DNA of 64,000 bases from Sphingopyxis macrogoltabida (GTDB lineage Bacteria > Pseudomonadota > Alphaproteobacteria > Sphingomonadales > Sphingomonadaceae): NCBI RefSeq assembly GCF_001314325.1, contig NZ_CP009429.1:3720501-3784500 (forward strand). The letters run 5' to 3'. Positions within the stretch are counted from its first letter, which is position 1. Each line of letters begins with the position of its first letter. Positions 16,529-24,870 of this stretch are shown here, piece by piece. The notes beneath the pieces are model-generated. The model was not told where the DNA came from and did not search any database. It worked only from the letters and a program-made list of their open reading frames with translations. Made by a program: the position numbers and the translations under genes.

Positions 16529-17682
16529 TTCCAGTCGAAACGCCGCAGCGCCGTCAGCGCGCGGCCGACCGGCACCGGCGGCTTGCCCGACAGGATGCGC
16601 AGCTTGTCCGCAGTTCGCGATTGCCCAGCATAGAAGCGCGCGACGAGGCCCGCCGGCAAACGGTAGAAGCGCTGGAATATCCGGTAGCGCTCGTCGGGTT
16701 CGGCGGCCCGGAACAGCATCGCGCCGAGCATGCGATAGAAGCGCTGGCGCCGCCACGATGCGGCAGCGCGTGCGCGCAGCGCCGCAGCCAGATCGCGGCG
16801 GTCGGCAAGTTCGGGCAACGCCGCCGCCGTCCGCACCGCGTCAGGCAGCGAATAGCCGGTCGTCGCATGGAAGGTCCCGGCGCGCACGCCGATCCGCGCG
16901 GTGCGGTCGGATGCCGGCCACAGGCGATCGAAATCGCCGCCGATCACCACTGGCAGCACGCCCGTCTCCTCGCGGGTCACCGCCGCCACCTCCCATTGCC
17001 GCGCTTCGGCATAGGCGGCGATGCGGTCGCGGATCGCCGCGACGTCGAGCTCGGCGCCGTCGCTGTAATAAGTATCCTCGACGAACAAGGTTTCGGCATC
17101 GAAGGGCAAGAGATAGACGAAGCGATAGCCATCCACCTGTTCGACGCTGGCATCCATGACGACGGGCCGGTCGACGCCGTGCCCGCCCGCGATCGTCAGC
17201 GCCTGTCCGACGAATTTCTGCCAGCCGCACTCGATCGCCGGGTTTTTCACCGCACCGCGCGCATCGATGACATGGCGGGCCGACAATCGCCCGCCGCGCG
17301 CCAGCAGCACATGGTCGGGTGCGACATGCTTTGCCTTTTCGGCGATGATGCGATCCTCGGGCAACGTCGCCGCGACCGCCTCGGCCAGCGCCTCGCCGGT
17401 GATGCTCTTATATCCCATCCGCAACGTGCGGCGATGCGCCGGAAAGCAGACGCCATATTTTTCCCAATGGTAACGCACCAGCGGCGCGACCAGCCAGCGG
17501 TCCTTTTTCGCAATGTCGCTGTCGAAGAAGGACCAGACGTGGTTGCCGCCGATCGGACCCGGCTCGACCAGCCGGACGTCGAGGTCGGGACGCTTCGCCG
17601 CGAGCGCCAGCGCCGCGAGCCCGCCGGCGAGCCCGCCGCCGACGATCGCGATGTCGCATTTGCCGAGATCCCTCGCCGCCAT
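16525..17682 (-). CDS. crtY: Lycopene beta-cyclase
   Basis: 385 residues. CrtY-type flavoprotein that cyclises lycopene to beta-carotene. The N-terminus holds the FAD motif DIAIVGGGLAGGLAALAL, then GGNHVWSFFDSD, typical of bacterial CrtY, and FVEDTYYSDGAELD and TFHATTGYSLPDAVR further on. It is the first gene of the minus-strand unit, so the promoter should lie in the 74 bases before the divergent hydroxylase gene. Confidence 0.92.
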   Translation of the reverse strand: MAARDLGKCDIAIVGGGLAGGLAALALAAKRPDLDVRLVEPGPIGGNHVWSFFDSDIAKKDRWLVAPLVRYHWEKYGVCFPAHRRTLRMGYKSITGEALAEAVAATLPEDRIIAEKAKHVAPDHVLLARGGRLSARHVIDARGAVKNPAIECGWQKFVGQALTIAGGHGVDRPVVMDASVEQVDGYRFVYLLPFDAETLFVEDTYYSDGAELDVAAIRDRIAAYAEARQWEVAAVTREETGVLPVVIGGDFDRLWPASDRTARIGVRAGTFHATTGYSLPDAVRTAAALPELADRRDLAAALRARAAASWRRQRFYRMLGAMLFRAAEPDERYRIFQRFYRLPAGLVARFYAGQSRTADKLRILSGKPPVPVGRALTALRRFDWK

Positions 17683-17756
17683 GCCACAGCCCTAGCCGTC
17701 CTGTTGCCCGCACGCAAAGCCATTGCAACGCGCCGTGGAGCGGCTAGCCTTCCGTC

Positions 17757-18527
17757 GTGACCGGTTGGCCGATCCTTTATTCCGCCTTGGCGATGACGGC
17801 GATCGTCGGCGTCCGCTATCTGATCAGCAGCGGCGGCTTCGCGCTCGCGACGCGGCTGAAGCATCCCGGCCTCTATCGCGGGCTCGAAGGACAGATGCGG
17901 CGCGAGATCGGCTGGAGCCTCGCCAGCGCCGCCATCTACGGCATTCCTGCCGGTATCGTCGCCTGGGGCTGGCAGGCGCATGGCTGGACGCGCATCTACA
18001 GCGACTGGAACGCCCTGCCGCTCTGGTATCTGCCCGTCAGCCTCTTCGCCTATCTGCTTATCCACGACACATGGTTCTACTGGACGCATCGCTGGATGCA
18101 CCGTCCCGCCCTGTTCCGCCTCGCGCACAGCGTCCATCACGACAGCCGCCCGCCGACCGCATGGGCGGCGATGAGCTTTCACCCGCTCGAGGCGATCACC
18201 GGCGCGGTCGTCATCCCGGCGCTCGTCTTCCTGATCCCGATCCATGTCGCCATGCTGGGCCTCGTCCTTGCGCTCATGACATTGATGGGGGTGGGCAATC
18301 ATATGGGGTGGGAGATGTTCCCGCGCGCGCTTGTCCATGGACCCGCGGGCCGCTGGCTGATAACCGCGACGCACCACGAACGGCATCACGCCGCCTACCG
18401 GGGGAATTATGGTCTCTATTTCCGTTTCTGGGACAAGGCGTGCGGCACGGATATCGGGTTGGGCGACTTTGGGGGCAGCCTTGATGCTGCTCACCGCCGC
18501 CGCAAGCGCGCCGCCGCCGAAGGTTGA
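17757..18527 (+). CDS. Sterol desaturase/fatty acid hydroxylase family protein, candidate carotenoid hydroxylase
   Basis: 256 residues from a GTG start. Membrane di-iron hydroxylase with all three histidine boxes: HDTWFYWTHRWMH, HSVHH and HHERHH, among four or so hydrophobic helices. The C-terminus LYFRFWDKACGTD is also family-typical. It is divergent from crtY at 74 bases, so it may hydroxylate beta-carotene (CrtZ-like role), although classic CrtZ is shorter (about 160-175 residues). Lipid or hopanoid hydroxylation cannot be excluded. Its 3' end overlaps the next gene. Confidence 0.8.
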   Translation: MTGWPILYSALAMTAIVGVRYLISSGGFALATRLKHPGLYRGLEGQMRREIGWSLASAAIYGIPAGIVAWGWQAHGWTRIYSDWNALPLWYLPVSLFAYLLIHDTWFYWTHRWMHRPALFRLAHSVHHDSRPPTAWAAMSFHPLEAITGAVVIPALVFLIPIHVAMLGLVLALMTLMGVGNHMGWEMFPRALVHGPAGRWLITATHHERHHAAYRGNYGLYFRFWDKACGTDIGLGDFGGSLDAAHRRRKRAAAEG

Positions 18528-18882
18528 GGTCAGCGTCACCGGCCTGCGCAGCATGAAAGGGCAGCTCCTCGTCTGCCTGACCACCAACCCCAAGGCCTTT
18601 CCCGATTGCAGCAAGGACAAGACGTCGGTGCGCATGGCGGTGAAGGCGGCCGACGCGGACGACTTCGTCGTCCACGCGCCCGCCACTGGCACCTATGCGA
18701 TTGCCGTCGTCCATGACGAAAACAGCAACAACAAGATGGATGTCGCGATCTTCCTGCCCAAGGAAGGCTTCGGCTTTTCGCGCAACCCGACGATTACCGT
18801 CGGCCCGCCGAGCTTCAGATCGGCGAGCTTCGCGGTCGCGGGCGACATCCGCCAGTCGATCAAGATGAAATATATGCTGTAA
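18409..18882 (+). CDS. DUF2141 domain exported protein
   Basis: 157 residues if it starts at ATG 18409, which has GGGGG five bases upstream and gives a good signal peptide (RR near residues 10-11, then hydrophobic WATLGAALMLLTAAASA). The mature part (VEVSVTGLRSMKGQLLVCL to SFAVAGDIRQSIKMKYML) matches DUF2141, with the typical AVVHDENSNNKMD segment. This start makes a 119-base out-of-frame overlap with the hydroxylase gene. ATG 18484 would leave no usable signal peptide. Function is unknown. Confidence 0.75.
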   Translation: MVSISVSGTRRAARISGWATLGAALMLLTAAASAPPPKVEVSVTGLRSMKGQLLVCLTTNPKAFPDCSKDKTSVRMAVKAADADDFVVHAPATGTYAIAVVHDENSNNKMDVAIFLPKEGFGFSRNPTITVGPPSFRSASFAVAGDIRQSIKMKYML

Positions 18883-18905
18883 GCGCACAGCGGCGCCGGA
18901 GACTC

Positions 18906-18929
18906 CTGTGACGTAGTTTTACGTCACAG
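18906..18929. terminator. Hairpin between convergent genes
   Basis: CTGTGACGTA and TACGTCACAG are perfect 10-base arms around GTTT. It lies after the DUF2141 gene and contains the stop codon of the convergent MFS gene, so it can terminate both directions. Confidence 0.65.
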
Positions 18930-20237
18930 CGTTCCGGCGCGCGCGAGGTCGCCGGGGAGCGACTTGATCGCCATCCAGAAATGAAGCGCGGCCCAGATCC
19001 CGGTCAGCCCCGCAAAGGCGAGCGCGATACGCAGCGACTGCGCGGGATCGGCGATATGCGGCGCGATCAGGTCCGACGCGATGCCGATCAACTGCGGCGC
19101 GATCGCGAGGTTGGCGATGTTCGCCGTGAACAGCACCACCGCGACGGTAACACCGCGCATGTCGGGGCGCACCAGATTCTGGAGCAAGGCCAGCATCGGG
19201 CCGACATAGACGTTGGTGAACGGGATGAAGAGCCACAGCAGCCAAAGCGCCATATTCTTGTCGCTCACGCTGTGCGCGAGCACGCCCGGGATAGTGATCA
19301 GAAGCGTGACCCAGGCGAGAAAATGGCATTGCCATTTCGGCGCCATGCGGGCGAGCTTGAAGGTCACCAGCGTCGCGGCGACCAGCGCCGCGGCGCCGCC
19401 GACGCCGCTCATCATCCCGACCTCGAACCCCGCCTCGCCGACGCTGAAGCCGTGCGAGCGCGCGAGGAAGGCGGGCGTCCACCAGACGAGGCCCATGCCC
19501 GAGAAGGTGGCGATCGTCGCGCCGGCGATGACGTGGACGAGCGCGCGCTGCGAACGAATGAAGGCGATCGTCTCACCGATCCCCGGGGCCTTGGCGGCGG
19601 TCGCGGCGACATCGCTCGCACCGCGCTGCGGCTCGCGGACGGTCAGCAGGAGAAGGAGCACGGGAATACTCGCGAACGCGAAGACGATCAGGCCGTGCCG
19701 CCATCCGAAGCGCTCGGCGAGCAGGCCGCCGCCGATCCCGCCGATCCCCGACCCGATCGCGATGCCGAGCGCGAACACCGACATGGCGACGATCCGTTCC
19801 GACGGCCGGAAATAATCGGCAAGGATCGAATGCGACGGCGGCGTGCCGCCCGCCTCGCCGACCCCGACGCCGATGCGCGCGAGCAGCAATTGCCAGAAAT
19901 TCTGCGCCATGCCGCAGGCGGCGGTGAACAGCGACCAGATCGAAAGCGCCCACATGATCATGTTGCGCCGGTTGACGCGGTCGGCAAGCGCGCCGAGCGG
20001 CAGCCCTGCCGCGGTATAGAATATGGCGAGCGCGACCCCGGTCAGGAAACCGACCGACGCGTCGCTGAGCTGGAATTCCGCCTTGATCGGCTCGATAAGC
20101 GTCGAGAGCACGAAGCGATCGGCGATGTTCATCGCATAGACGAGCGTGATCACCGCGAGCGCCCAATAGCGCCCCTTCACGACCGGATGCTGCGAAAGCC
20201 CTTCTTGCCGCGCCGAAACCTCGGCCTGTGTCGTCAT
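18924..20237 (-). CDS. MFS transporter (spinster-like)
   Basis: 437 residues with twelve predicted helices. YAMNIADRFVLSTLIEPIKAEF, GALADRVNRRNMIMW (loop 2-3 motif) and GVGVGEAGGTPPSHSILADYF place it in the MFS branch with spinster-like sequence. It is divergent from the GGT-like enzyme across 358 bases, and a 14-base palindrome lies 58 bases upstream of its start. It may import the product of the exported enzyme and TonB receptor next door; the substrate is unknown. Confidence 0.88.
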   Translation of the reverse strand: MTTQAEVSARQEGLSQHPVVKGRYWALAVITLVYAMNIADRFVLSTLIEPIKAEFQLSDASVGFLTGVALAIFYTAAGLPLGALADRVNRRNMIMWALSIWSLFTAACGMAQNFWQLLLARIGVGVGEAGGTPPSHSILADYFRPSERIVAMSVFALGIAIGSGIGGIGGGLLAERFGWRHGLIVFAFASIPVLLLLLTVREPQRGASDVAATAAKAPGIGETIAFIRSQRALVHVIAGATIATFSGMGLVWWTPAFLARSHGFSVGEAGFEVGMMSGVGGAAALVAATLVTFKLARMAPKWQCHFLAWVTLLITIPGVLAHSVSDKNMALWLLWLFIPFTNVYVGPMLALLQNLVRPDMRGVTVAVVLFTANIANLAIAPQLIGIASDLIAPHIADPAQSLRIALAFAGLTGIWAALHFWMAIKSLPGDLARAGTL

Positions 20238-20595
20238 CGATCGCCCTCCTCAACTCGTCCGGCCGGTTTCAGTCCGCCAGCTTTCCCGTGATAATGCATT
20301 TAAATGCAGATATGTCTATTGAGTATTTTGCTTCGCCGTCGCGTCCCTTGAAAAATGCCCGCGCACCCGGAGAACAACGGCATCGCCGCAGATTGGGCGT
20401 CTCCGCACTCACTGCAATCAGGATAGAGCGCTGTAAAGAAAGGATTTATCTAGCCTTCGAAAGACGCCGGCAAAATCTCGTCCGTGCCTGAAAATGAAGG
20501 ATTGCATCCCCGATCATAATATAAGACAGTAATGCATATTTCGAGTCTCCCCGCTGAATCGGGCGGAGGCGGCCATCAGAGGAAGGGAGCACCAT
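20238..20595. other. Intergenic promoter region between divergent MFS and GGT-like genes
   Basis: 358 bases without a gene, noticeably more AT-rich than the neighbours. It holds the perfect palindrome at 20295-20308 near the MFS gene and an AATGCAT half-site at 20531-20537 near the GGT-like gene. The latter gene has GAGGAAGGGAG just upstream of its start. No small ORF with convincing coding character is seen. Confidence 0.7.
20295..20308. promoter_or_regulatory. Perfect palindrome, candidate operator
   Basis: TGCATTTAAATGCA, 14 bases, perfect. Eleven bases (AATGCATTTAA) recur exactly in the promoter region of the TetR gene at 26520. This suggests that regulator controls the MFS/GGT locus; the link is inferred from the shared motif. 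Confidence 0.5.
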
Positions 20596-22416
20596 ATGGA
20601 CATCGACAGACGAACGGCACTCGGCGCCTTGGCAGCGACGACCGCAATGGCGACGACATCGGCGCTGGGCGTCACGGCAAAGGCCTTTGCGGCCACTTCA
20701 GGAGATGTTGATTTGTCACCGAAATCATGGCCCGCGGGCGAATATGCGCGTTACATGAAGGCGCAGGGCGTCGACAGGACAACCGCCGGTTCGGCGCAGG
20801 GAAAACAGGGCGCGGTCACCGTGGCCTATGGCGGTCTCGCCGCGCGCGCAGGCCTTGAAGCGCTGAAGCGCGGCGGCAATGCGATCGACGCCGCGATGAC
20901 CACCGCGCTCGCCCAGGTCGCGCTGACCATGGGTTCGCCGATCAGCTATTTCGGCATCATGTCGCTCGTCTATTATGACGCGAAGACCGGCAAGACCCAT
21001 ACGATGAACGCCGAGTGGAACACGGTCGCGGGCGAAACCGACCCCAAGTCGATTCCCGGCGCGATCGATTTTTCGAGCACCGAAGCGCTGCAGGGCAAGG
21101 GCGAGCCAAGCGGGCGCACCGCGCTCGTCGGCGGCTTCATGAAGGGGGTCGAGGCGGCGCACAAGCGGTTCGGCAAGCTCCCCTTCGCCAGCCTCTTCGG
21201 CCCCGCCATCCATATTGCCGAAGAAGGCATGCCGGTCACGGCGCAGCTCGAAACGGCGTTCAAGTTCCGCGACAAGGACATCCGCCGCCTTCCCGAAACG
21301 CGCGCAACCTTCGTCAAGCCCGACGGGACGGCCTATGCCGAGGGCGATATTTTCCGCCAGCCCAAACTCGCCGCCACCCTGCGCGCCGTGGCTGAGCAGG
21401 GCGCCGACTATATGTACGGCGGCGCGTGGGGCGAGAAGCTGATCGCCGCAGTGCAGGCCGATGGCGGCAAGATGACGCTCGACGACCTCAAGAATTACCA
21501 GGTGCTGTGGGCCGATCCGCTCGTCGCCGACCTGCGCGGCGGCTATTCGCTGCAGACCAACCCGGCGCCCAATTTCGGCGGCATCGCGATCGTCGAAGCC
21601 CAGAATCTTGCCGATGCGGCGGGGCTGTGCGGCGGCGAACATTGGAGCAAATCGCCCGAGCAGCTCAAGAAGGCGATGGAAATCACCCAGCTGTTCGGCA
21701 TTTCGATGTTCCCAAAGGAAGCCCGCGAGGCGATCTATCCGGGGATCGATTTCAGCGAAGCGTCGCGCGTGACCAAGCCGCACGCCGCGGCGCTGTGGCA
21801 GCAGATCGAGGCCGGCAAGACCTTCACCAAGTGGAAGCGGACGACGCCGATGCACTCGGACGACGTCGTCGCGGTCGACAGCGAAGGCAATATGGCGGCC
21901 ATCACCCATTCGATCAATTGCGTGATCTGGGGCAAGACGGCGATCGTCGTCGACGGCATCACGATCGGCGATCCGGCGTCCTTCCAGCAGGCGACGATCG
22001 CGCTCGTCAAGCCGGGCGAGCGCCTGCCGGCGCCGACCGAAACCGGCATCCTGTTCAAGGACGGCGCCCCGGTCCTGGCCTTTGCCTCGATGGGCGCCGG
22101 CTTGCACCAGCGGACCTTCCAAGGGCTGCTCAACGTTACCTGCTTCGGCATGACCGTCGAAGAGGCGATCAACGCGCCCGATTTCTTCCTGCCCTCGGTC
22201 GATCCAAAGACGGGCGAGACGACGCTGGTGGTTCCGGAAGGACGCTTCGACCACACGGTGCTCGACGGCACCGGCTATGCCTGGCGCGAGATGTCGCTCG
22301 AAGAGGCGCGGCTGGGCGGCGAAGGCAAGTGGGTGGCGATCAGCCGCGATCCGAAAACGGGGCTGCTGCACGCCGCCTCGCACAACCGCAACAACAGCGA
22401 CGCGGTCGCTTTCTGA
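20596..22416 (+). CDS. Gamma-glutamyltransferase-family Ntn hydrolase, exported
   Basis: 606 residues. Twin-Arg-like leader (DRRTALGALAATTAMATTSALG) followed by a long gamma-glutamyltransferase fold: ALKRGGNAIDAAMTTALAQV, LPFASLFGPAIHIAEEG and MTLDDLKNYQV are family blocks. At the autoprocessing site, the Thr-Thr of E. coli GGT is replaced by HSDDVVAVDSEGN; Ser421 aligns best with the nucleophile. It could still be an active Ser-type Ntn enzyme, or a divergent amidase. Its position before a TonB receptor suggests periplasmic processing of an imported peptide or amide. Confidence 0.8.
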   Translation: MDIDRRTALGALAATTAMATTSALGVTAKAFAATSGDVDLSPKSWPAGEYARYMKAQGVDRTTAGSAQGKQGAVTVAYGGLAARAGLEALKRGGNAIDAAMTTALAQVALTMGSPISYFGIMSLVYYDAKTGKTHTMNAEWNTVAGETDPKSIPGAIDFSSTEALQGKGEPSGRTALVGGFMKGVEAAHKRFGKLPFASLFGPAIHIAEEGMPVTAQLETAFKFRDKDIRRLPETRATFVKPDGTAYAEGDIFRQPKLAATLRAVAEQGADYMYGGAWGEKLIAAVQADGGKMTLDDLKNYQVLWADPLVADLRGGYSLQTNPAPNFGGIAIVEAQNLADAAGLCGGEHWSKSPEQLKKAMEITQLFGISMFPKEAREAIYPGIDFSEASRVTKPHAAALWQQIEAGKTFTKWKRTTPMHSDDVVAVDSEGNMAAITHSINCVIWGKTAIVVDGITIGDPASFQQATIALVKPGERLPAPTETGILFKDGAPVLAFASMGAGLHQRTFQGLLNVTCFGMTVEEAINAPDFFLPSVDPKTGETTLVVPEGRFDHTVLDGTGYAWREMSLEEARLGGEGKWVAISRDPKTGLLHAASHNRNNSDAVAF

Positions 22417-22537
22417 CCGCGCTCCGGGGCGCCCGCCACCGGCCCGGCGCCCTGGCGACACACAATAGCGAAGATGGAGCGGAGCAGCGGAGCGCCGCGA
22501 GCCTTGCCCGTGTCCGCAACAACAGAGGGGACGACCA

Positions 22538-24802
22538 ATGACCAAAGCACAATTTTTCGCCATCACGTCGAGCATGGCAGCCATCGTCGCCGCGACGCCG
22601 GCGAGCGCGCAGGACAGCGGTGCGGCAAGCGCCGACAACGAGATCGTTGTCACCGCCAACAAGCGCGAGGAAAATCTGTTCGACGTCCCCTCTTCGGTGA
22701 GCGCCGTCAGCGACCAGTTCATCGACCGCATCCGCGCGAACAATCTCTCCGACATCGGCGCCTATGTCCCCGGCCTCAACGTCCAGCCGAGCGGCGGTGA
22801 CAGCAATCGCCTGATCGTCCGCGGCCTCAGCACCGGTTCGCAGGATTTGAGCCCCACGGTCGGGGTCTATGTCGACGATGCTCCGTTCGGCGCGAGCACC
22901 GGCCTTGCGCTCGGCGCGGTGTTCAGTCCCGATCTCGACCCGTCCGACCTTGCGCGGGTCGAAGTGCTGCGCGGCCCGCAGGGCACGCTGTATGGCGCGA
23001 ACACGCTCGGCGGTCTCGTGAAGTTCGTCACCAAGGCGCCCGACCTGTCGAATTTCAGCGGTCATGCCAGCATCGACCTGTCGACGACGCGGCAGCAGGG
23101 CGCCGACGATCCCTTTCGCACCGTGCTGCGCGGCGGTGTGAACCTGCCGATCGTCCAGGATGTCGCGGCGCTGCGGGTGAGCGGTTTTTACGACACGACA
23201 AACGGGACGCTCACCGACGTGCGCACCGGCCGCGATTCGCTCGGCGGCAACAGCCGCAAGGGGGTACGGGCAAAATTGCTCGTCGAGCCGGCGGACAATC
23301 TGTCGATCACCCTGAGCGGCGCCTATGCACGCAACAATTCGCCCCGCACCCTGTCCTTGACGGCCGACGCGCAGACGCTCGAACCGACATACGGTGACTA
23401 TGCCGATTACGCCTATTCGGACAGCTATTCGCGGTCACGTTATTATGTCCTCCAAGGCAATATCCGCTATGAGTTCGCAAACGGCATCTCGCTGAGTTCG
23501 ACGACGAGCTATTCCGATTTCAAGGTCGATCTCCAGTCGGATCTTACGACCGTTTTCCAGCCCGCATTCAGGGCATCGCCGTCGACCGCGGCCATCGCGC
23601 CCTTCCTGCAATTCTCCGGTCCGGTGCGCCCGGTCGTGAAACGCACGACGCAGGAATTGCGGCTTGCCTCGCCGTCCTCGGGCAGCTTCGAATGGCTCGT
23701 CGGCTTCTTTTACGACGACCAGGACAGCAATTATCTGAGCGGGATCAATTCGACCTTCAACTTCGGCGCGACACCGCCGCCGCCGCTGGCCCCGATCGTC
23801 GGGCTGCTTGCCGATTACCAGACGGTGACGACGATCAACCACTATAAGGAATATTCGGGCTTCGCGAACGCGAAGCTGTCGATCACCCCGACGATCGATC
23901 TGGGCGCCGGGGTCCGCTACAGCCATAACAAGCAGGCCTATACGAGCGCCCGCACCGGCTTCCTCGTGCTCGTCGGCGCGCTGCCGGCGTCGGGCGGCGG
24001 GACATCCTCCGACGATGTGTGGACGGCGTCGTTCGACGCGAGCTGGCATTTCGCCGCCGACAGCATGCTCTATGCCCGCGCTGCACGCGGTTACCGCCCC
24101 GGCGGCCCGACCGCGACGGGAACGAGCTTCGACCCCGACACCACCTGGAACTATGAAGCAGGCGTCAAATCGTCGATGATGGACGGCAAATTGCGCACCA
24201 GCCTTGCCGGCTTTTTTGTCGACTGGGACAATATCCAGGTCAATTTCTTCAACGGCACCAACACGGTCATCGGCAACGCCGGCAGCGCGCGCAGCATGGG
24301 GGCGGAATTCGAGGGCAGCTATTCGCCGGTCGACGGACTGACGCTGGGCGCCAACCTCACCTATACCGACACCAAGATCACGTCGCTGCTCGCCGGTCAG
24401 ACGACCGGTGCCGCGTTCGGCGACGAATTGCCCTATGTGTCCCAATGGGCGGGTGCGCTGCGCGCCGACTATTATTTCCCGGTTGCAGGCACCGCGGGCG
24501 GCAATCTGGGTGCCAGCCTCCGCTATCGGAGCGCTTTCGACGGAAGCTTCCCGGGCGATGCGGGCTCGACCTTCTATCGCCTTCCCGAAACGGCGTTCGT
24601 CGACTTGCGCGCCGGGATCGAGCTGAACGAGGGTTTCTCGGTCAACCTGCAGGTCCTCAACGTGACCGACTCGCGCAAGCTGACCAGCGCGTCGCGGGTA
24701 TTGGGGACGAGCGAAGCGAACGCCGACCTGTTCGGCCAGCCCGCATCGGTCGCCTATGCGCCGGGCCGGACCTTCACTATCTCGCTCGCCGGGAAATTCT
24801 GA
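22538..24802 (+). CDS. TonB-dependent outer-membrane receptor
   Basis: 754 residues. Signal peptide (about 1-24, ending ATPASAQ), plug domain beginning EIVVTANKREENLFDVPSSV with VEVLRGPQGTLYGANTLGGLV, then a 22-strand-type barrel ending in the aromatic C-terminus FTISLAGKF. It transports an unidentified substrate across the outer membrane using TonB energy. It follows the GGT-like gene by 121 bases in the same direction and probably shares its transcript. Confidence 0.92.
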   Translation: MTKAQFFAITSSMAAIVAATPASAQDSGAASADNEIVVTANKREENLFDVPSSVSAVSDQFIDRIRANNLSDIGAYVPGLNVQPSGGDSNRLIVRGLSTGSQDLSPTVGVYVDDAPFGASTGLALGAVFSPDLDPSDLARVEVLRGPQGTLYGANTLGGLVKFVTKAPDLSNFSGHASIDLSTTRQQGADDPFRTVLRGGVNLPIVQDVAALRVSGFYDTTNGTLTDVRTGRDSLGGNSRKGVRAKLLVEPADNLSITLSGAYARNNSPRTLSLTADAQTLEPTYGDYADYAYSDSYSRSRYYVLQGNIRYEFANGISLSSTTSYSDFKVDLQSDLTTVFQPAFRASPSTAAIAPFLQFSGPVRPVVKRTTQELRLASPSSGSFEWLVGFFYDDQDSNYLSGINSTFNFGATPPPPLAPIVGLLADYQTVTTINHYKEYSGFANAKLSITPTIDLGAGVRYSHNKQAYTSARTGFLVLVGALPASGGGTSSDDVWTASFDASWHFAADSMLYARAARGYRPGGPTATGTSFDPDTTWNYEAGVKSSMMDGKLRTSLAGFFVDWDNIQVNFFNGTNTVIGNAGSARSMGAEFEGSYSPVDGLTLGANLTYTDTKITSLLAGQTTGAAFGDELPYVSQWAGALRADYYFPVAGTAGGNLGASLRYRSAFDGSFPGDAGSTFYRLPETAFVDLRAGIELNEGFSVNLQVLNVTDSRKLTSASRVLGTSEANADLFGQPASVAYAPGRTFTISLAGKF

Positions 24803-24810
24803 GGGAAGCT

Positions 24811-24841
24811 TGTGTCGCCCGGCGAAGGCGTGGGCGACACA
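24811..24841. terminator. Hairpin terminator between convergent genes
   Basis: TGTGTCGCCC and GGGCGACACA pair as perfect 10-base arms around an 11-base loop, between the TonB receptor and the convergent DUF3422 gene. Confidence 0.65.
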
Positions 24842-24870
24842 CAGCCGATGCCCATCGTTTTGGCGGGGGA

